This document shows, piece by piece, positions 1-9,096 of a stretch of DNA of 64,000 nucleotides; within the stretch, counting starts at the first letter, position 1; every line of letters starts with the position of its first letter. A model generated the notes under the pieces. It was not told the DNA's origin and did not search any database. It was given only the letters and a program-made list of their open reading frames with translations. Both the position numbers and the translations under genes were made by a program. Source of the DNA: Robertmurraya korlensis NBRC 107688 (GTDB lineage: Bacteria; Bacillota; Bacilli; Bacillales; Cytobacillaceae); contig NZ_BCVH01000021.1 in assembly GCF_001591645.1 (NCBI RefSeq), positions 1-64,000 on the forward strand, read 5' to 3'.

Positions 1-71
1 GCAATATCTACACCTATAATAAGAGTCTGAGAAGTGATTTGAGCAATCTTTTCATTTTGGTTATAATTCAT
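1..71 (-). mobile_element. IS110-family transposase, 5' end only (runs off the window)
   Basis: Only the first 23-24 codons are present. The reading frame starts at an ATG whose complement ends at position 71, behind a perfect AGGAGG-type ribosome site (positions 77-83). The N-terminus ends in LIIGVDIA, the start of the RuvC-like DEDD fold of IS110 transposases, with the Asp being the first catalytic residue. IS110 enzymes use a bridge RNA encoded in a non-coding end of the element to choose target and donor. The rest of the gene lies outside the window, so intactness cannot be judged. Confidence 0.75.
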
Positions 72-180
72 TTTAAGACCTCCTGGTTAATTGAGTTCGT
101 CCTTTTTGCTAGCCGGCTTTAGGACTCTCTCATTCTACCAAGAGGTTATTTTTTTGTTCAAAGCTCATTTTCATTCATTA
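72..180 (-). ncRNA. Candidate IS110 left end / bridge RNA region
   Basis: In many IS110 elements the bridge RNA is encoded just upstream of the transposase. This stretch contains a hairpin at 99-125 (GTCCT pairing with AGGAC, enclosing the palindrome AGCCGGCT) and lies directly upstream of the transposase start. The hairpin is seen in the sequence; its role as a bridge RNA is inference from family organisation. The true element boundary is not identified, but the unrelated dispersed repeat starting near 183 suggests that it is close to 180. Confidence 0.3.
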
Positions 181-182
181 CA

Positions 183-330
183 GGAATGCTGCCCCTATTG
201 TTCAATAGGTAACTTCAACAAATAAAGACTTTAATCCTATTTGGATTAATGTCTTTATTTAAGTGTATTTATTCACATACTAGATGCTTATTCCCATTTA
301 TTACAGGAATGTTGTCCCGTTAGTTCAACA
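183..330. repeat. Two copies of a dispersed repeat flanking a hairpin
   Basis: Positions 183-210 and 305-330 both contain AGGAATG(C/T)TG(C/T)CCC followed by a GTTCAA core. Between them lies a long perfect inverted repeat at 220-260 (AAATAAAGAC with GTCTTTATTT), which looks like a bidirectional terminator. The repeats resemble the family spread through the first 12 kb. Confidence 0.5.
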
Positions 331-661
331 ACTACTTTTTACATAGCCTATTAAGTGCCACCCATCTACTCCTTTTAGCAGCTAACAATGCGGTTTTTTT
401 TTCGTAACATTAATTTTTTATTACAACATATAATTACCAAAATACGTAACAATAGAGACATCAACTTAAAGCATATGCTCAATAACTTATATCTACTCTA
501 AAGCGATTGGATAGTTCCTTCGTTAAAATACCTAGTAGAGGTGATTGAATTGAATATAAGAAGCCCTAGACAAAAAATAAATATCATGCTTTGTATTGGA
601 TTTCTCCCGTATTTTTAACTACTATTTACACAGCAATTTTAACTGGTCTAATCGTAAATAC
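331..661. other. Non-coding stretch with a possible decayed small membrane protein
   Basis: No convincing gene is seen. On the plus strand a GAGGTG ribosome-like site is followed by a TTG at about 550 and some 20 sensible codons, ending at a stop near 620. The next frame then continues with a hydrophobic stretch (FLTTIYTAILTGLIV) to about 718. This could be the frameshifted remnant of a small membrane protein, but the evidence is weak. Confidence 0.2.
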
Positions 662-689
662 AAAAAAGCCTGTAAAAACAATGTACAGG
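662..689 (-). terminator. Rho-independent terminator of the glv cluster
   Basis: GCCTGTA pairs with TACAGGC; on the minus strand the stem is followed by a run of six T. It lies about 110 bases downstream of the EIIA stop codon. Confidence 0.75.
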
Positions 690-798
690 CAAGGATAGGG
701 TGCCCTATTCTTTTATTATGTGTTCATAAATTGATGAGTTTTTGCACCACCGTTTTTCTCTAAATGGAAAGTGCTGTTTTTCAAGCATAAAATTTGAG

Positions 799-1290
799 TT
801 ATTTAAGAATCAATTGGGCAATTCTCGTTCCACTTTCAACTTCATCTGGCTTTATCGGAATCATTTCAGCAATTTTTTCTTCAAAATTCGGGAAAACAAG
901 GACTGAAATAATTTCTTTTCCTTTTTCCTCAATATAGGAAAGATCAAAAGTACCAATGTGATCATTAACACTAACTATATCTCCAGCATTAATGTTAATA
1001 TTAAATCCATCACCTTTTAATTCAACTGTTTCAAGTCCTAAATGTAAAAGCATTTCAAGGCCATCTTCCGTTACCATTCCAATTGCATGTTTAGTAGGAA
1101 ACACTTGTGTAACCTTCCCATTTATAGGAGAAAAAACTTCGCCTCTAGTTGGAATAAAGGCGAGCCCTTCGCCCATCATTTTCTGTGAAAAAACGGGATC
1201 TGGAACACTTTCTAAGGGAATAACCTCGCACTTTAATGGGCTATGGATAAATATATTTTTTTCTCTTTTACTCTTCTTAAAAAACATCAT
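799..1290 (-). CDS. PTS glucose-type EIIA component (Crr-like)
   Basis: A 163-residue soluble EIIA of the glucose/maltose/N-acetylglucosamine PTS family, which takes phosphate from HPr and passes it to an EIIB domain. Both family histidines are present: His68 in TKHAIG and the phosphorylated His83 in LLHLGL. I place the start at the ATG ending at 1290, because GAGGTG sits 5-6 bases upstream; the longer frame would start at a TTG inside that ribosome site. It is the third gene of a cluster with glvR and glvA, only 15 bases after the regulator. No EIIC or EIIB partner is visible in the window, so its permease must be encoded elsewhere or beyond the IS110 end. Confidence 0.88.
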   Translation of the reverse strand: MMFFKKSKREKNIFIHSPLKCEVIPLESVPDPVFSQKMMGEGLAFIPTRGEVFSPINGKVTQVFPTKHAIGMVTEDGLEMLLHLGLETVELKGDGFNININAGDIVSVNDHIGTFDLSYIEEKGKEIISVLVFPNFEEKIAEMIPIKPDEVESGTRIAQLILK

Positions 1291-1305
1291 TCTACACCTC
1301 AATGC

Positions 1306-2076
1306 CTACCTTTTATTATTTATAAAATCTAAATATCCAAATGCCAATGCTTCTACCACAATAAAAAAGGAAGAGGCAGATCGTACCCACCAATTTTTCG
1401 GAATAGGATTCATCGTACTGGAAGCATATAAATTAAAATCAGCATGTCCTGACAACCAATTACTTTTAAGATTGGTAAGGGAAATCATTTTTGCACCCTT
1501 AACTGCAGGAATATCAAGTAATCCTTGTAAATTTGGATTTTCACCGGATAGTGAAAACAAAATAATTAAATCTTTAGAAGTTAACTTTTCAATTATAAGC
1601 TTATATTCATTTGCATGGGCCATAGCAGGAATAATTTGAACGGGTTTACCAATAAGCAGGAATAATCGTTGCAGTTCTGTAGCTTGATTTTTCTGAGCTA
1701 TTCCTGTCGAAATAACATAAATATTTTCACTAGTATCAATGGCTTTATAGATAGGTTCAAAGTCCATACTATTTAAATAGTCTAACGTTTTATTGACATC
1801 ATAAAGAACTTGTTCAAACAATTCATTTGGTTTAAGTTCCTCATTTGGGCTAGCATTTTCCCATTTTACGAAGTTTTTAAATTCACTATATCCACTAAAA
1901 CCCAATTTTTGAGCAAATCTTAATACCGATGATTTGGATGCTAAACTATTTTTAGCTAATGGATTAATACCCATGTTCCCAATTTTATCTTTATTAGCAA
2001 GAACGTACTTAGCAATAGTAAAATCAGTATCACTCAAATACTCATAATTTTTATTAATTAACTCTTCAAGATTCAC
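1306..2076 (-). CDS. glvR: MurR/RpiR-family transcriptional regulator (GlvR-like)
   Basis: 256 residues: an N-terminal RpiR helix-turn-helix domain (about 1-77, with SKSSVLRFAQKLGFSGYSEF as the recognition region) and a C-terminal SIS sugar-phosphate-binding domain (about 105-245). In B. subtilis the same gene pair glvA-glvR exists, with GlvR activating maltose PTS genes. The position directly downstream of glvA supports the same role here, with a phosphorylated sugar as the likely effector. AGGAGG lies just before the ATG. The symbol is assigned from context and family and was not tested by alignment. Confidence 0.85.
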   Translation of the reverse strand: MNLEELINKNYEYLSDTDFTIAKYVLANKDKIGNMGINPLAKNSLASKSSVLRFAQKLGFSGYSEFKNFVKWENASPNEELKPNELFEQVLYDVNKTLDYLNSMDFEPIYKAIDTSENIYVISTGIAQKNQATELQRLFLLIGKPVQIIPAMAHANEYKLIIEKLTSKDLIILFSLSGENPNLQGLLDIPAVKGAKMISLTNLKSNWLSGHADFNLYASSTMNPIPKNWWVRSASSFFIVVEALAFGYLDFINNKR

Positions 2077-2162
2077 AAGGAGATCCTCCTAACTTAATTA
2101 AAACAGGCAACAGGGTATGAAAAGACCTCATACCCTATTATAGTGAAGCAAATCATTTTTTC

Positions 2163-3512
<1,350 letters not shown>

Positions 3513-3568
3513 TCATAATAGTTGTTTAGTCTATAACAAGTAATAATGAGAAATAACTCCTTAAGGTG

Positions 3569-3597
3569 AGTATACTGCGATTTTTTCCTTATCGTAA
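3569..3597 (-). promoter_or_regulatory. Sigma-A-type promoter of glvA
   Basis: On the minus strand TTACGA (3592-3597) and TATACT (3569-3574) are separated by exactly 17 bases, about 70 bases upstream of the glvA start. The moderate -35 fits an activator-dependent promoter. A weak cre-like sequence (3614-3627) lacks the CG core and is not claimed. Confidence 0.6.
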
Positions 3598-3711
3598 TAG
3601 TTTACAAGGGTGTTGGGAAAGGTTTCACTCATTGGGATATCTCTTTAATCATCGGAGGATTTAGCTGACTAGAGCATATTAAAGAATCTATGGATATAAA
3701 AGATGAAACGT

Positions 3712-3745
3712 AGGGTGAATCTATGATATAAATAGACTCACCCTT
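3712..3745. terminator. Hairpin with T-run
   Basis: AGGGTGA/TCACCCT inverted repeat followed by TTTT on the plus strand. It lies just downstream of the minus-strand gene fragment ending at 3757 and may have been its terminator. Confidence 0.5.
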
Positions 3746-3756
3746 TTCACTTCCTT

Positions 3757-3954
3757 TTATTTATACTTATGGGTTGGTAGGCCATAATCCGGCTGACTTA
3801 TAAAACGATTTTTTCCCCACTCAAACATCATCTCATCAATGGGCAGCAAGGTCATACCAAGATTCGCCAGGAAAATATCATAATAGAACATTATTGCTTG
3901 AGATTGTATCTCTGGTGGCAATAAATGTTTGACTGCCCTTGGAGGTCGGGCTGT
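3757..3954 (-). pseudogene. C-terminal fragment of an unidentified protein
   Basis: An open frame of 65 codons with no start codon or ribosome site at its head; a stop lies immediately upstream (3955-3957). It has clearly protein-like composition: it begins TARPPRAVKHLLPPEIQSQA, continues with a hydrophobic, aromatic middle, and ends in SQPDYGLPTHKYK before TAA. I do not recognise the family. Absence of an N-terminus and a neighbouring broken gene suggest a remnant. Confidence 0.4.
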
Positions 3955-3962
3955 TTAGGTCT

Positions 3963-4004
3963 GCTTCTTCTTACATAAACCTGCTTCTTTTCTACAATAA
4001 GAAA
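3963..4004 (-). repeat. Dispersed accessory-region repeat, copy
   Basis: Read on the minus strand it is TTTCTTATTGTAG, then AAAAGAAGCAGGTTTATG. It sits directly after the terminator of the broken hydrolase. Family consensus and other copies are given in the findings. Confidence 0.6.
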
Positions 4005-4013
4005 TTCCACAAG

Positions 4014-4045
4014 AAAAGGCATTGATCCTTCTAGAATCAACGCCC
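4014..4045 (-). terminator. Terminator of the broken hydrolase gene
   Basis: On the minus strand GGCGTTGAT pairs with ATCAATGCC and is followed by TTTTCTT, 9 bases after the stop codon at 4054. Confidence 0.65.
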
Positions 4046-4053
4046 CGTTAGTT

Positions 4054-4673
4054 TTAAAACTCATTAATATCAGAAATTACACTTTTTAATATTTCAATGG
4101 ATTCTACTGGCTCTCCATCTAGCTCTAAACTGTGATTTCCACCATCAACCAATTTTAATATAAGATTTTGATTATTTTTCAATTCCTCAAAGCGTTCCAC
4201 AATGAAACAACTATCTTTATCTCCAATAATACAAAGACCTTTATTATCACTGTTAACCATTGATTTAAATACGTCATTGCTTTGTAGTAATGGAGTTAAC
4301 CATACCACTTTTGCATCTTTCAACATTTTATTATTAAGCAGATAACTCAAAGCTATTGTTCCTATTGATTTAGCCACTAAATAATAATTATTATATTTCT
4401 TGTTCTTGATTCCGTTGTCGATTGCAAGTTGTACATCTCTAGTGATATCCTCTTCACTGAGAGCGGACATCTCTTGCCTACTAAATTTATAGTTAAAAGT
4501 AATACATCAAAACCCTTAGCGTAAAATAACCCTGTTGTAAAGTGTAACCATGGAGACTGCGTTGTGTAACCAGCCCCAGGTAAGACAATAACTTAGTTAT
4601 TTGTTTCTTCTTTTTAGTCTATCAATCTAAAAGGGATACTTTTAGACCCAATAACTTCATTATTAGCCACCAT
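4054..4673 (-). pseudogene. Alpha/beta-hydrolase-like protein, frameshifted and interrupted by stops
   Basis: The intact 3' part (4054-4470, 138 codons from an internal ATG) encodes an alpha/beta-hydrolase-like C-terminal half: YYLVAKSIGTIAL is the nucleophile elbow (Ser in KSIG) and GGNHSLE carries the terminal catalytic His. Upstream, the same protein continues in other frames: VIVLPGAGYTTQSPWLHFTT and GLFYAKGFDVLL are followed, after a one-base shift in a TTTTAAC run, by NYKFSRQEM. Two in-frame stops precede that. The original start is the ATG ending at 4673, behind GGGAGTGAG. The gene is therefore dead unless the lesions are sequencing errors; the internal ATG at 4470 has no good ribosome site. 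Confidence 0.7.
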
Positions 4674-4728
4674 TTTCTCACTCCCTAAGATTTTATAGTT
4701 CTTTTATTCTTCACTATAAACCAATATT

Positions 4729-4804
4729 CCTTCTTCAATAAAACTGCATCGTTTGTTCCATAAGGATGTTTACGAGGGCCGATTAGTGTTAATAGAAGTT
4801 TTGC
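4729..4804. repeat. 76-bp direct repeat, left copy
   Basis: Matches 11824-11899 with four mismatches by eye. It includes the GTTTGTTCCATAAGGATG core of the dispersed repeat plus an extension ending in GTGTTAATAGAAGTT. Like the other copy, it sits shortly upstream of a minus-strand start codon (4673). Confidence 0.8.
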
Positions 4805-4825
4805 GTACTTTCCTAAAAAATATAA

Positions 4826-4868
4826 ACCGTCTCAACCCTTTGATACCAACGGATTGAGACAGTTTAGA
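4826..4868. other. Inverted repeat
   Basis: CGTCTCAA...TTGAGACAG imperfect hairpin in the intergenic space upstream of the 76-bp repeat; on the minus strand it is followed by an AT-rich stretch with a T-run, so it can act as a terminator for readthrough from the MFS gene. Confidence 0.35.
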
Positions 4869-4989
4869 TAAAATCACCAAGTAGTGTTAAAAGGTTACAT
4901 GCGAACAACCGAAGTGCAAAAAGCGAATAGTTAAAGAGAATATAACTATAGGTGAGTCATAACAATAAAGTGTTAAATATAATAGAAAT

Positions 4990-5038
4990 AGGATAGATGA
5001 ACAGGTAAAAGAATCCCTGTAATTCTATCCTTTTTTTA
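4990..5038 (+). terminator. Terminator-like hairpin with T-run, no gene in front
   Basis: AGGATAGA...ACAGG pairs with CCTGT...TCTATCCT and is followed by seven T on the plus strand. No plus-strand open frame lies between 4870 and 4990, so it may end a short untranslated RNA, or serve the minus-strand MFS gene in reverse. Confidence 0.5.
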
Positions 5039-5106
5039 TTTTTTTATTCAACTAAAGCCCCCTTTAGTTCAATAAGGTGGAGATGTACTTTTCTTTAAAA
5101 TATTGG

Positions 5107-6360
5107 TTAGAAACCCTTAGTTGCAACATTTTCTGACTGGTATAGTTGACTTTTTGAAGGTAATAAGCTGAAGATACATAAAGTTATGGATAATATCATC
5201 ATAACTAAAACACCTATAATCACGACAATCTGGATAGAAGTAATCTGAGCCATAATACCCATAATGCTAGTTGCTGTTATCACTAAAATTGCTTGAACTA
5301 GACTATATAAACTGCCAATCCTCCCCATCACATCGACTGGTATATTGTTCTGATAGAAGGTAAGAAACCCCGTATTTGCATAAGCGATAAAAAAGGCAAG
5401 AATAAAGAAACCAGCTGCTGCAATAATAAACGAGCTTGAAAATGCGTATATAATGTAACCAGTTGAGACTAATACAGAACCTAGACCAATTAATACTGAT
5501 GTATGAATTTTTTTTACAATGAAAGAGTTAATTAAAGCGCCAACAACAATACCTGCTCCAGCAATCGTGACCAAAAAACCATATTCACTGTCTGATAAAA
5601 AAAGTACCTCTTTGGCAAAAGCAGCTTCCAATGAATCCACTGCACTCGCCATAATAACCATCACACAACTAAACAAAAAGTAAATCATCATAATATAAAT
5701 ATATCGGCGACTATAATCTACGACAACAAACCAATCCTTTTTTATTAATTCCATCGATAATGTGTTACTCGTTGACGAAACAATTGTTTCCTTCTCTATA
5801 TCAGGCATTATTATTGTAATTAATCCTGATAAAAATAAAGCAATTGCATTTATATATATTGCAAATATTGGGGTGCCAATTAGAAACAATAACCCCGCAA
5901 CTGCTGGACCAATTAAAAATGCACCTGATGTAACTAAACTGTGTAGGGAATTAAATTGTTTTCTTTGTTCTTTCGGAATTAATTTTGTAATATAAGTCAT
6001 TGATGTTGGTCCAAACATCGAACTCGCCATATTTATGATAAATACAATAAGGTAAATTTGAGCGACGGATGAAAAAAAAGGTAATAATGCTATAAATATG
6101 GCTCTGAATATATCTAGAAAAACCATTAATTTTCGTTTATTTAAACGGTCAATTATACTTCCCGCCCAAAAGTTGGTACATAAAGCCGCCAAGGGTTTTA
6201 TAATATAAAGACCTGATACTGCAATCGGTGAGTCAGTCATACCTAATACTATTAAATTAAGTGAAATAAAATATATCCATTCACCAATATTTGAAACTCC
6301 AATTCCTATTAATAAAATTGATGGATATTTCCAAGACGCTATTTTTTTCTCTAAATTCAT
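5107..6360 (-). CDS. MFS transporter under T-box control
   Basis: 417 residues with about 12 hydrophobic segments, of the major facilitator type related to macrolide-efflux-like permeases. The loop 2-3 signature is visible as GSIIDRLNKRK (motif A). The last residues are cytoplasmic and polar. The ATG ending at 6360 is preferred, with GGGG 8 bases upstream; the frame could also start at the GTG just before it. The important context is the 5' leader at 6434-6722, a T-box element, which means expression should rise when one uncharged tRNA accumulates. That implies a role in uptake or export of an amino acid or a related compound; the substrate itself is not determined. Confidence 0.85.
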   Translation of the reverse strand: MNLEKKIASWKYPSILLIGIGVSNIGEWIYFISLNLIVLGMTDSPIAVSGLYIIKPLAALCTNFWAGSIIDRLNKRKLMVFLDIFRAIFIALLPFFSSVAQIYLIVFIINMASSMFGPTSMTYITKLIPKEQRKQFNSLHSLVTSGAFLIGPAVAGLLFLIGTPIFAIYINAIALFLSGLITIIMPDIEKETIVSSTSNTLSMELIKKDWFVVVDYSRRYIYIMMIYFLFSCVMVIMASAVDSLEAAFAKEVLFLSDSEYGFLVTIAGAGIVVGALINSFIVKKIHTSVLIGLGSVLVSTGYIIYAFSSSFIIAAAGFFILAFFIAYANTGFLTFYQNNIPVDVMGRIGSLYSLVQAILVITATSIMGIMAQITSIQIVVIIGVLVMMILSITLCIFSLLPSKSQLYQSENVATKGF

Positions 6361-6433
6361 CACTTTATCCCCCTATCCCAACACAAATAAAGACTTCACA
6401 AAAATTATTTTTACTAAATGTTATATTTCACAA

Positions 6434-6722
6434 CAAAAAAATCCCACCCCCAAGACTCTATGATAACTAAAGTCTTGGGGACGAGATTTTTAATCGTGGT
6501 GCCACCCCAGTTTATTAATATGTCGCCATACTAATCTTATTAGGTACAATAATCCTATACCCTAGCTCTATAACGGGAACTCCCGTCATACCATCACCTA
6601 AAAAGGTTCCGATATGATACTCAGAGGCTTGGTTCAATAAATTATCCTTACTCCTTTTCACCAAACGGAGCTCTCTGTAAAGAATGGATTTTATTTACTC
6701 TTCTCTTCATCGGATTTGTTTA
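6434..6722 (-). promoter_or_regulatory. T-box leader (tRNA-sensing transcription attenuator)
   Basis: On the minus strand the leader contains AGAGAGC near the top of stem I, a loop-E-like AGTA near its base, the specifier region GAACCAAGCCTCTGAG, and the invariant T-box TGGCACCACG (within 6495-6508). It ends in a strong terminator (6434-6490, CCCCAAGACTTTA with TAGAGTCTTGGGGG, then seven T) 70 bases before the MFS start. The 3' strand of stem I pairs as AATAAA/TTTATT and AGAG/CTCT around the specifier loop. By position the specifier is CCA (Pro) or CAA (Gln); CCA is followed by A, which suits pairing with U33. I cannot settle this without folding. Confidence 0.88.
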
Positions 6723-6780
6723 TTATTTCTATATTACAGAAATTAACATTTTATGTAAATAGAAAAGTCTTTCTTAATGG

Positions 6781-6818
6781 CTTCTTAAAGTAACCTGCTC
6801 CTTTACTACAATAAGAAA
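6781..6818 (-). repeat. Dispersed accessory-region repeat, copy
   Basis: Minus strand: TTTCTTATTGTAG, then TAAAGGAGCAGGTTAC. It abuts the terminator of the lipoprotein gene. Confidence 0.6.
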
Positions 6819-6846
6819 AGGCGATCTACATTGTAGAAAATCGCCC
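6814..6846 (-). terminator. Terminator of the lipoprotein gene
   Basis: GGCGAT...ATCGCC hairpin followed on the minus strand by CTTTTC, about 18 bases after the stop. Confidence 0.7.
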
Positions 6847-6863
6847 CTTACTTGTAAATTTGA

Positions 6864-7253
6864 TTACCCTTCAACAATTGCAAGGTATTTATAATCTTCT
6901 CCTTCTGATTCGATAATTAAAATATCTGTTCTTTCCTTGGCTGAAAATATCTTTGAACCAACTGGAAGCTTATTGGCCATTTCATCATTGAATTCTGTAT
7001 TAACATCATTTTGGGCTTTTATTTCTCCGATTTGAACGTCTTTTGTTAAAGACAAATCTTCAACCCAATCAATATTCGTTTTGTAGATTACTCCATCATA
7101 CTGAAAAATATCAGCGTTAGGGTCTAATGATAAAACTTCTTTAGCATCAATGCTGTCAATTGATACTTTGGTTGTTGTTTCTCCAACATTAGAGCATCCA
7201 GTAATCGTAAATAAAGCTAAAGAAATCAAGAGTAAGAATAGCTTTTGAACCAA
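6864..7253 (-). CDS. Small lipoprotein of unknown function
   Basis: 129 residues with a type II signal: hydrophobic segment LFLLLISLALF followed by the lipobox ITGC, so Cys20 should be lipidated and the protein held on the outside of the membrane. The mature part is acidic and has no motif I recognise; it contains alternating short beta-like stretches (IFQYDGVIYKTNIDWVEDL). The start is a TTG, chosen because GGGGG lies 7 bases upstream. It is a single gene with its own terminator. Confidence 0.72.
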   Translation of the reverse strand: MVQKLFLLLISLALFTITGCSNVGETTTKVSIDSIDAKEVLSLDPNADIFQYDGVIYKTNIDWVEDLSLTKDVQIGEIKAQNDVNTEFNDEMANKLPVGSKIFSAKERTDILIIESEGEDYKYLAIVEG

Positions 7254-7300
7254 CGTATTTCCCCCTTTATATATATAGACGTTGATTATTTATGAAAAGT

Positions 7301-7341
7301 TCCTTATTCCACAAACCTGCTCCTTTTCTACAATAAGAAAA
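7301..7341 (-). repeat. Dispersed accessory-region repeat, copy
   Basis: Minus strand: TTTCTTATTGTAG, AAAAGGAGCAGGTTT, GTGGAATAAGGA. It lies between the terminator of the PadR-linked gene and the lipoprotein gene start. Confidence 0.65.
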
Positions 7342-7360
7342 AAGATCGCTGCAGCGATCC
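7338..7360 (-). terminator. Terminator, GATCGC palindrome
   Basis: GATCGCTGCAGCGATC followed on the minus strand by six T, about 100 bases after the stop at 7461. Confidence 0.7.
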
Positions 7361-7460
7361 CTATCTTTAAATTTGACTACTATAACTTTGTCCATCGTTT
7401 GTAATTAGATGGCTGATTCAAACAGGAAAGACAGATGAATATTTATACCCCATCCAGAAA

Positions 7461-8285
7461 CTAGGCTGTTTCTTTCTTCTTCCCTACTAGTACATAGATT
7501 AAATAACCTACAAAGTTAAATAAAGTAAAAGCAAAAATCCACCCAATATTTAATCGTTTATGATGATATGCATTTATCGTTGCCCAAATCGTAAATAGAG
7601 TAATATAAATGGTAACACCTAAAAGTGCAACAAGAGGCACAATGGAACCAAGACGTTTAACTTCCATTGCAATATACCATTCTTTGTCTCCAATTTCATA
7701 TGGTCCGTAATTATATAACCAGCCAGGAGCCCATACAATCCTTTCATACTCATAGGTAGGACTTGCCTTTTTTGTATATTCGTAAGTTGTAATATTGCCT
7801 TTGAATTCCCTCTTTACTTCTCTAACGTTATATATCTTGATGTTTGAAATTTGATCTGTACCTTGAACCAACTGTTGGATCTCATTATCCATATCTGCTG
7901 AAATGGTACTTTCTCCTTGTAATAGAGACGAAATATCGGAAGCTACATTAGATGTTTCACTAGAATTTCGTTCTTCTACTACATATATACCTCCAAAAAC
8001 AGTTATGCTTAAAATAAGTAAGATTACCGCAATATTCAAGACTGATTTTGCAAAGACCTTTTGTGCTTTAAATAATTGTCTAACAACCGAACGCATTTCT
8101 GTTTCTCCACCGAAACGGTTAATTGCGATTTCAATAGCTTCTTGTTCTGATATTCCTTGTGTTCTCAATTCGTGAACTGCCTCTAACAAATGATTTTTCA
8201 TTTCTTCTTTTAACTCTTCAATTTCTTTCTTGTTCCCACCGACACTATGATAAACTTCATCAACATAAGATTCTATTTGTTTCAC
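7461..8285 (-). CDS. PadR-linked membrane protein with permease-prefix domain
   Basis: 274 residues. Residues 1-70 form a charged helical permease-prefix (DUF1700-like) domain with the pattern QEAIEIAINRFGG. A membrane segment follows (about 80-103), then an extracellular region of about 110 residues, and two C-terminal membrane helices (about 208-232 and 245-267). Its ATG overlaps the stop of the padR gene by 4 bases (ATGA), so the two are translationally coupled. In other Firmicutes such pairs respond to envelope stress or antibiotics and the PadR partner controls them; no substrate can be read from the sequence. Confidence 0.75.
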   Translation of the reverse strand: MKQIESYVDEVYHSVGGNKKEIEELKEEMKNHLLEAVHELRTQGISEQEAIEIAINRFGGETEMRSVVRQLFKAQKVFAKSVLNIAVILLILSITVFGGIYVVEERNSSETSNVASDISSLLQGESTISADMDNEIQQLVQGTDQISNIKIYNVREVKREFKGNITTYEYTKKASPTYEYERIVWAPGWLYNYGPYEIGDKEWYIAMEVKRLGSIVPLVALLGVTIYITLFTIWATINAYHHKRLNIGWIFAFTLFNFVGYLIYVLVGKKKETA

Positions 8286-8623
8286 GCTTTTTCTCCCCCT
8301 TCTAGAAACGAATCAATAATTTTCTTCACAAATTGCCATTCCGAACGTTTTTCATCAAAACCTTTTTCTCCTAATGGAGTGAGTTTATAATATTTTCTTC
8401 TTCCTCCTGGTCCTTGCTCATCACCCCAATAAGAAGAAATCCATTCATTTTTTTCTAATCGCTTTAGAGACAGATAGAGTGTACCTTCTTTTAATTCAAA
8501 CTGTTCATTACTTTTTTCTCGAACCAGTTTTGCTAACTCATATCCATACAAATCTCTAGTATGTAGTAAAGACAGTATTAACGTATCTATATGACCTTTT
8601 AGAACTTCTTTATTAACTTCCAT
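8282..8623 (-). CDS. PadR-family transcriptional regulator
   Basis: 113 residues forming one winged-helix PadR domain. LILSLLHTRDLYGYELAKLV is helix 1-2, the EGTLYLSLKRLEKNEWI stretch is the recognition helix, and PGGRRKYYKLTPLGEKGF is the wing. It probably represses its own operon with the downstream membrane protein. A perfect GGAGGTGG ribosome site lies 7 bases before the ATG. Confidence 0.92.
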   Translation of the reverse strand: MEVNKEVLKGHIDTLILSLLHTRDLYGYELAKLVREKSNEQFELKEGTLYLSLKRLEKNEWISSYWGDEQGPGGRRKYYKLTPLGEKGFDEKRSEWQFVKKIIDSFLEGGEKA

Positions 8624-9030
8624 ATTTGTCCACCTCCTAATTTAAATATAAAACAGATTACTATATAATGCAAGGTATTAGGTGAAATAAAAAAGACTCT
8701 AAAATGAAAAGTCCTTATTCCATAAACCTGCCCCTTTTATTCAACAAGACATTTCTTTAACACTTTAGATTTTTACTATCCAGTAATAATTCATATATTT
8801 TTCACAAAATCATATGTAGCCAGATCTTTAAGGAATGCCCCCTATAGTGTAAGTCTTCGTTAGCATAACAAGAAGAAAAGACGGCATACTGCTCAGATAG
8901 CAAAAAGATAAAAGTATATGTTAGATACCTAATTAAAAATGATAAGTATTCTATGTTTAGACCAGATTTTGTATTAATTGTGTTAGAAAATATTTAAAAG
9001 AAAACAAAATTCCAATTTCCCCAACAACTA
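8624..9030. other. Intergenic stretch with two repeat copies
   Basis: Contains the dispersed repeat at 8711-8750 (minus strand: AATAAAAGGGGCAGG, TTTATGGAATAAGGA) and a more diverged copy at 8829-8855. No gene is visible; the remaining 170 bases are AT-rich with stops in all frames. Confidence 0.5.
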
Positions 9031-9065
9031 AAAATCCCCTTTAATAAAGGGGATTAAATTTTTTT
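9031..9065. terminator. Bidirectional terminator
   Basis: AATCCCCTTT/AAAGGGGATT perfect stem with T-rich flanks on both strands, 32 bases after the stop of the secreted-protein gene. Confidence 0.75.
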
Positions 9066-9096
9066 ATTTAATTCAGGGTGTAATTATTTAGCCCTA

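Noticed and set aside
550-718. Small membrane protein gene
   Set aside because: Needs a frameshift, TTG start and has only weak protein character; mentioned only as a possible remnant.
992-1639. Long plus-strand open frame opposite the EIIA and glvR genes
   Set aside because: It is antisense to two well-supported genes, has no ribosome site and gives low-quality protein; it is a shadow of their codon use.
3614-3627. cre site upstream of glvA
   Set aside because: Matches many edges of the consensus but lacks the central CG.
5049-5070. AACTAAAG/CTTTAGTT hairpin as terminator of the MFS gene
   Set aside because: On the gene strand it is followed by A-rich, not T-rich, sequence; it coincides with a repeat copy.
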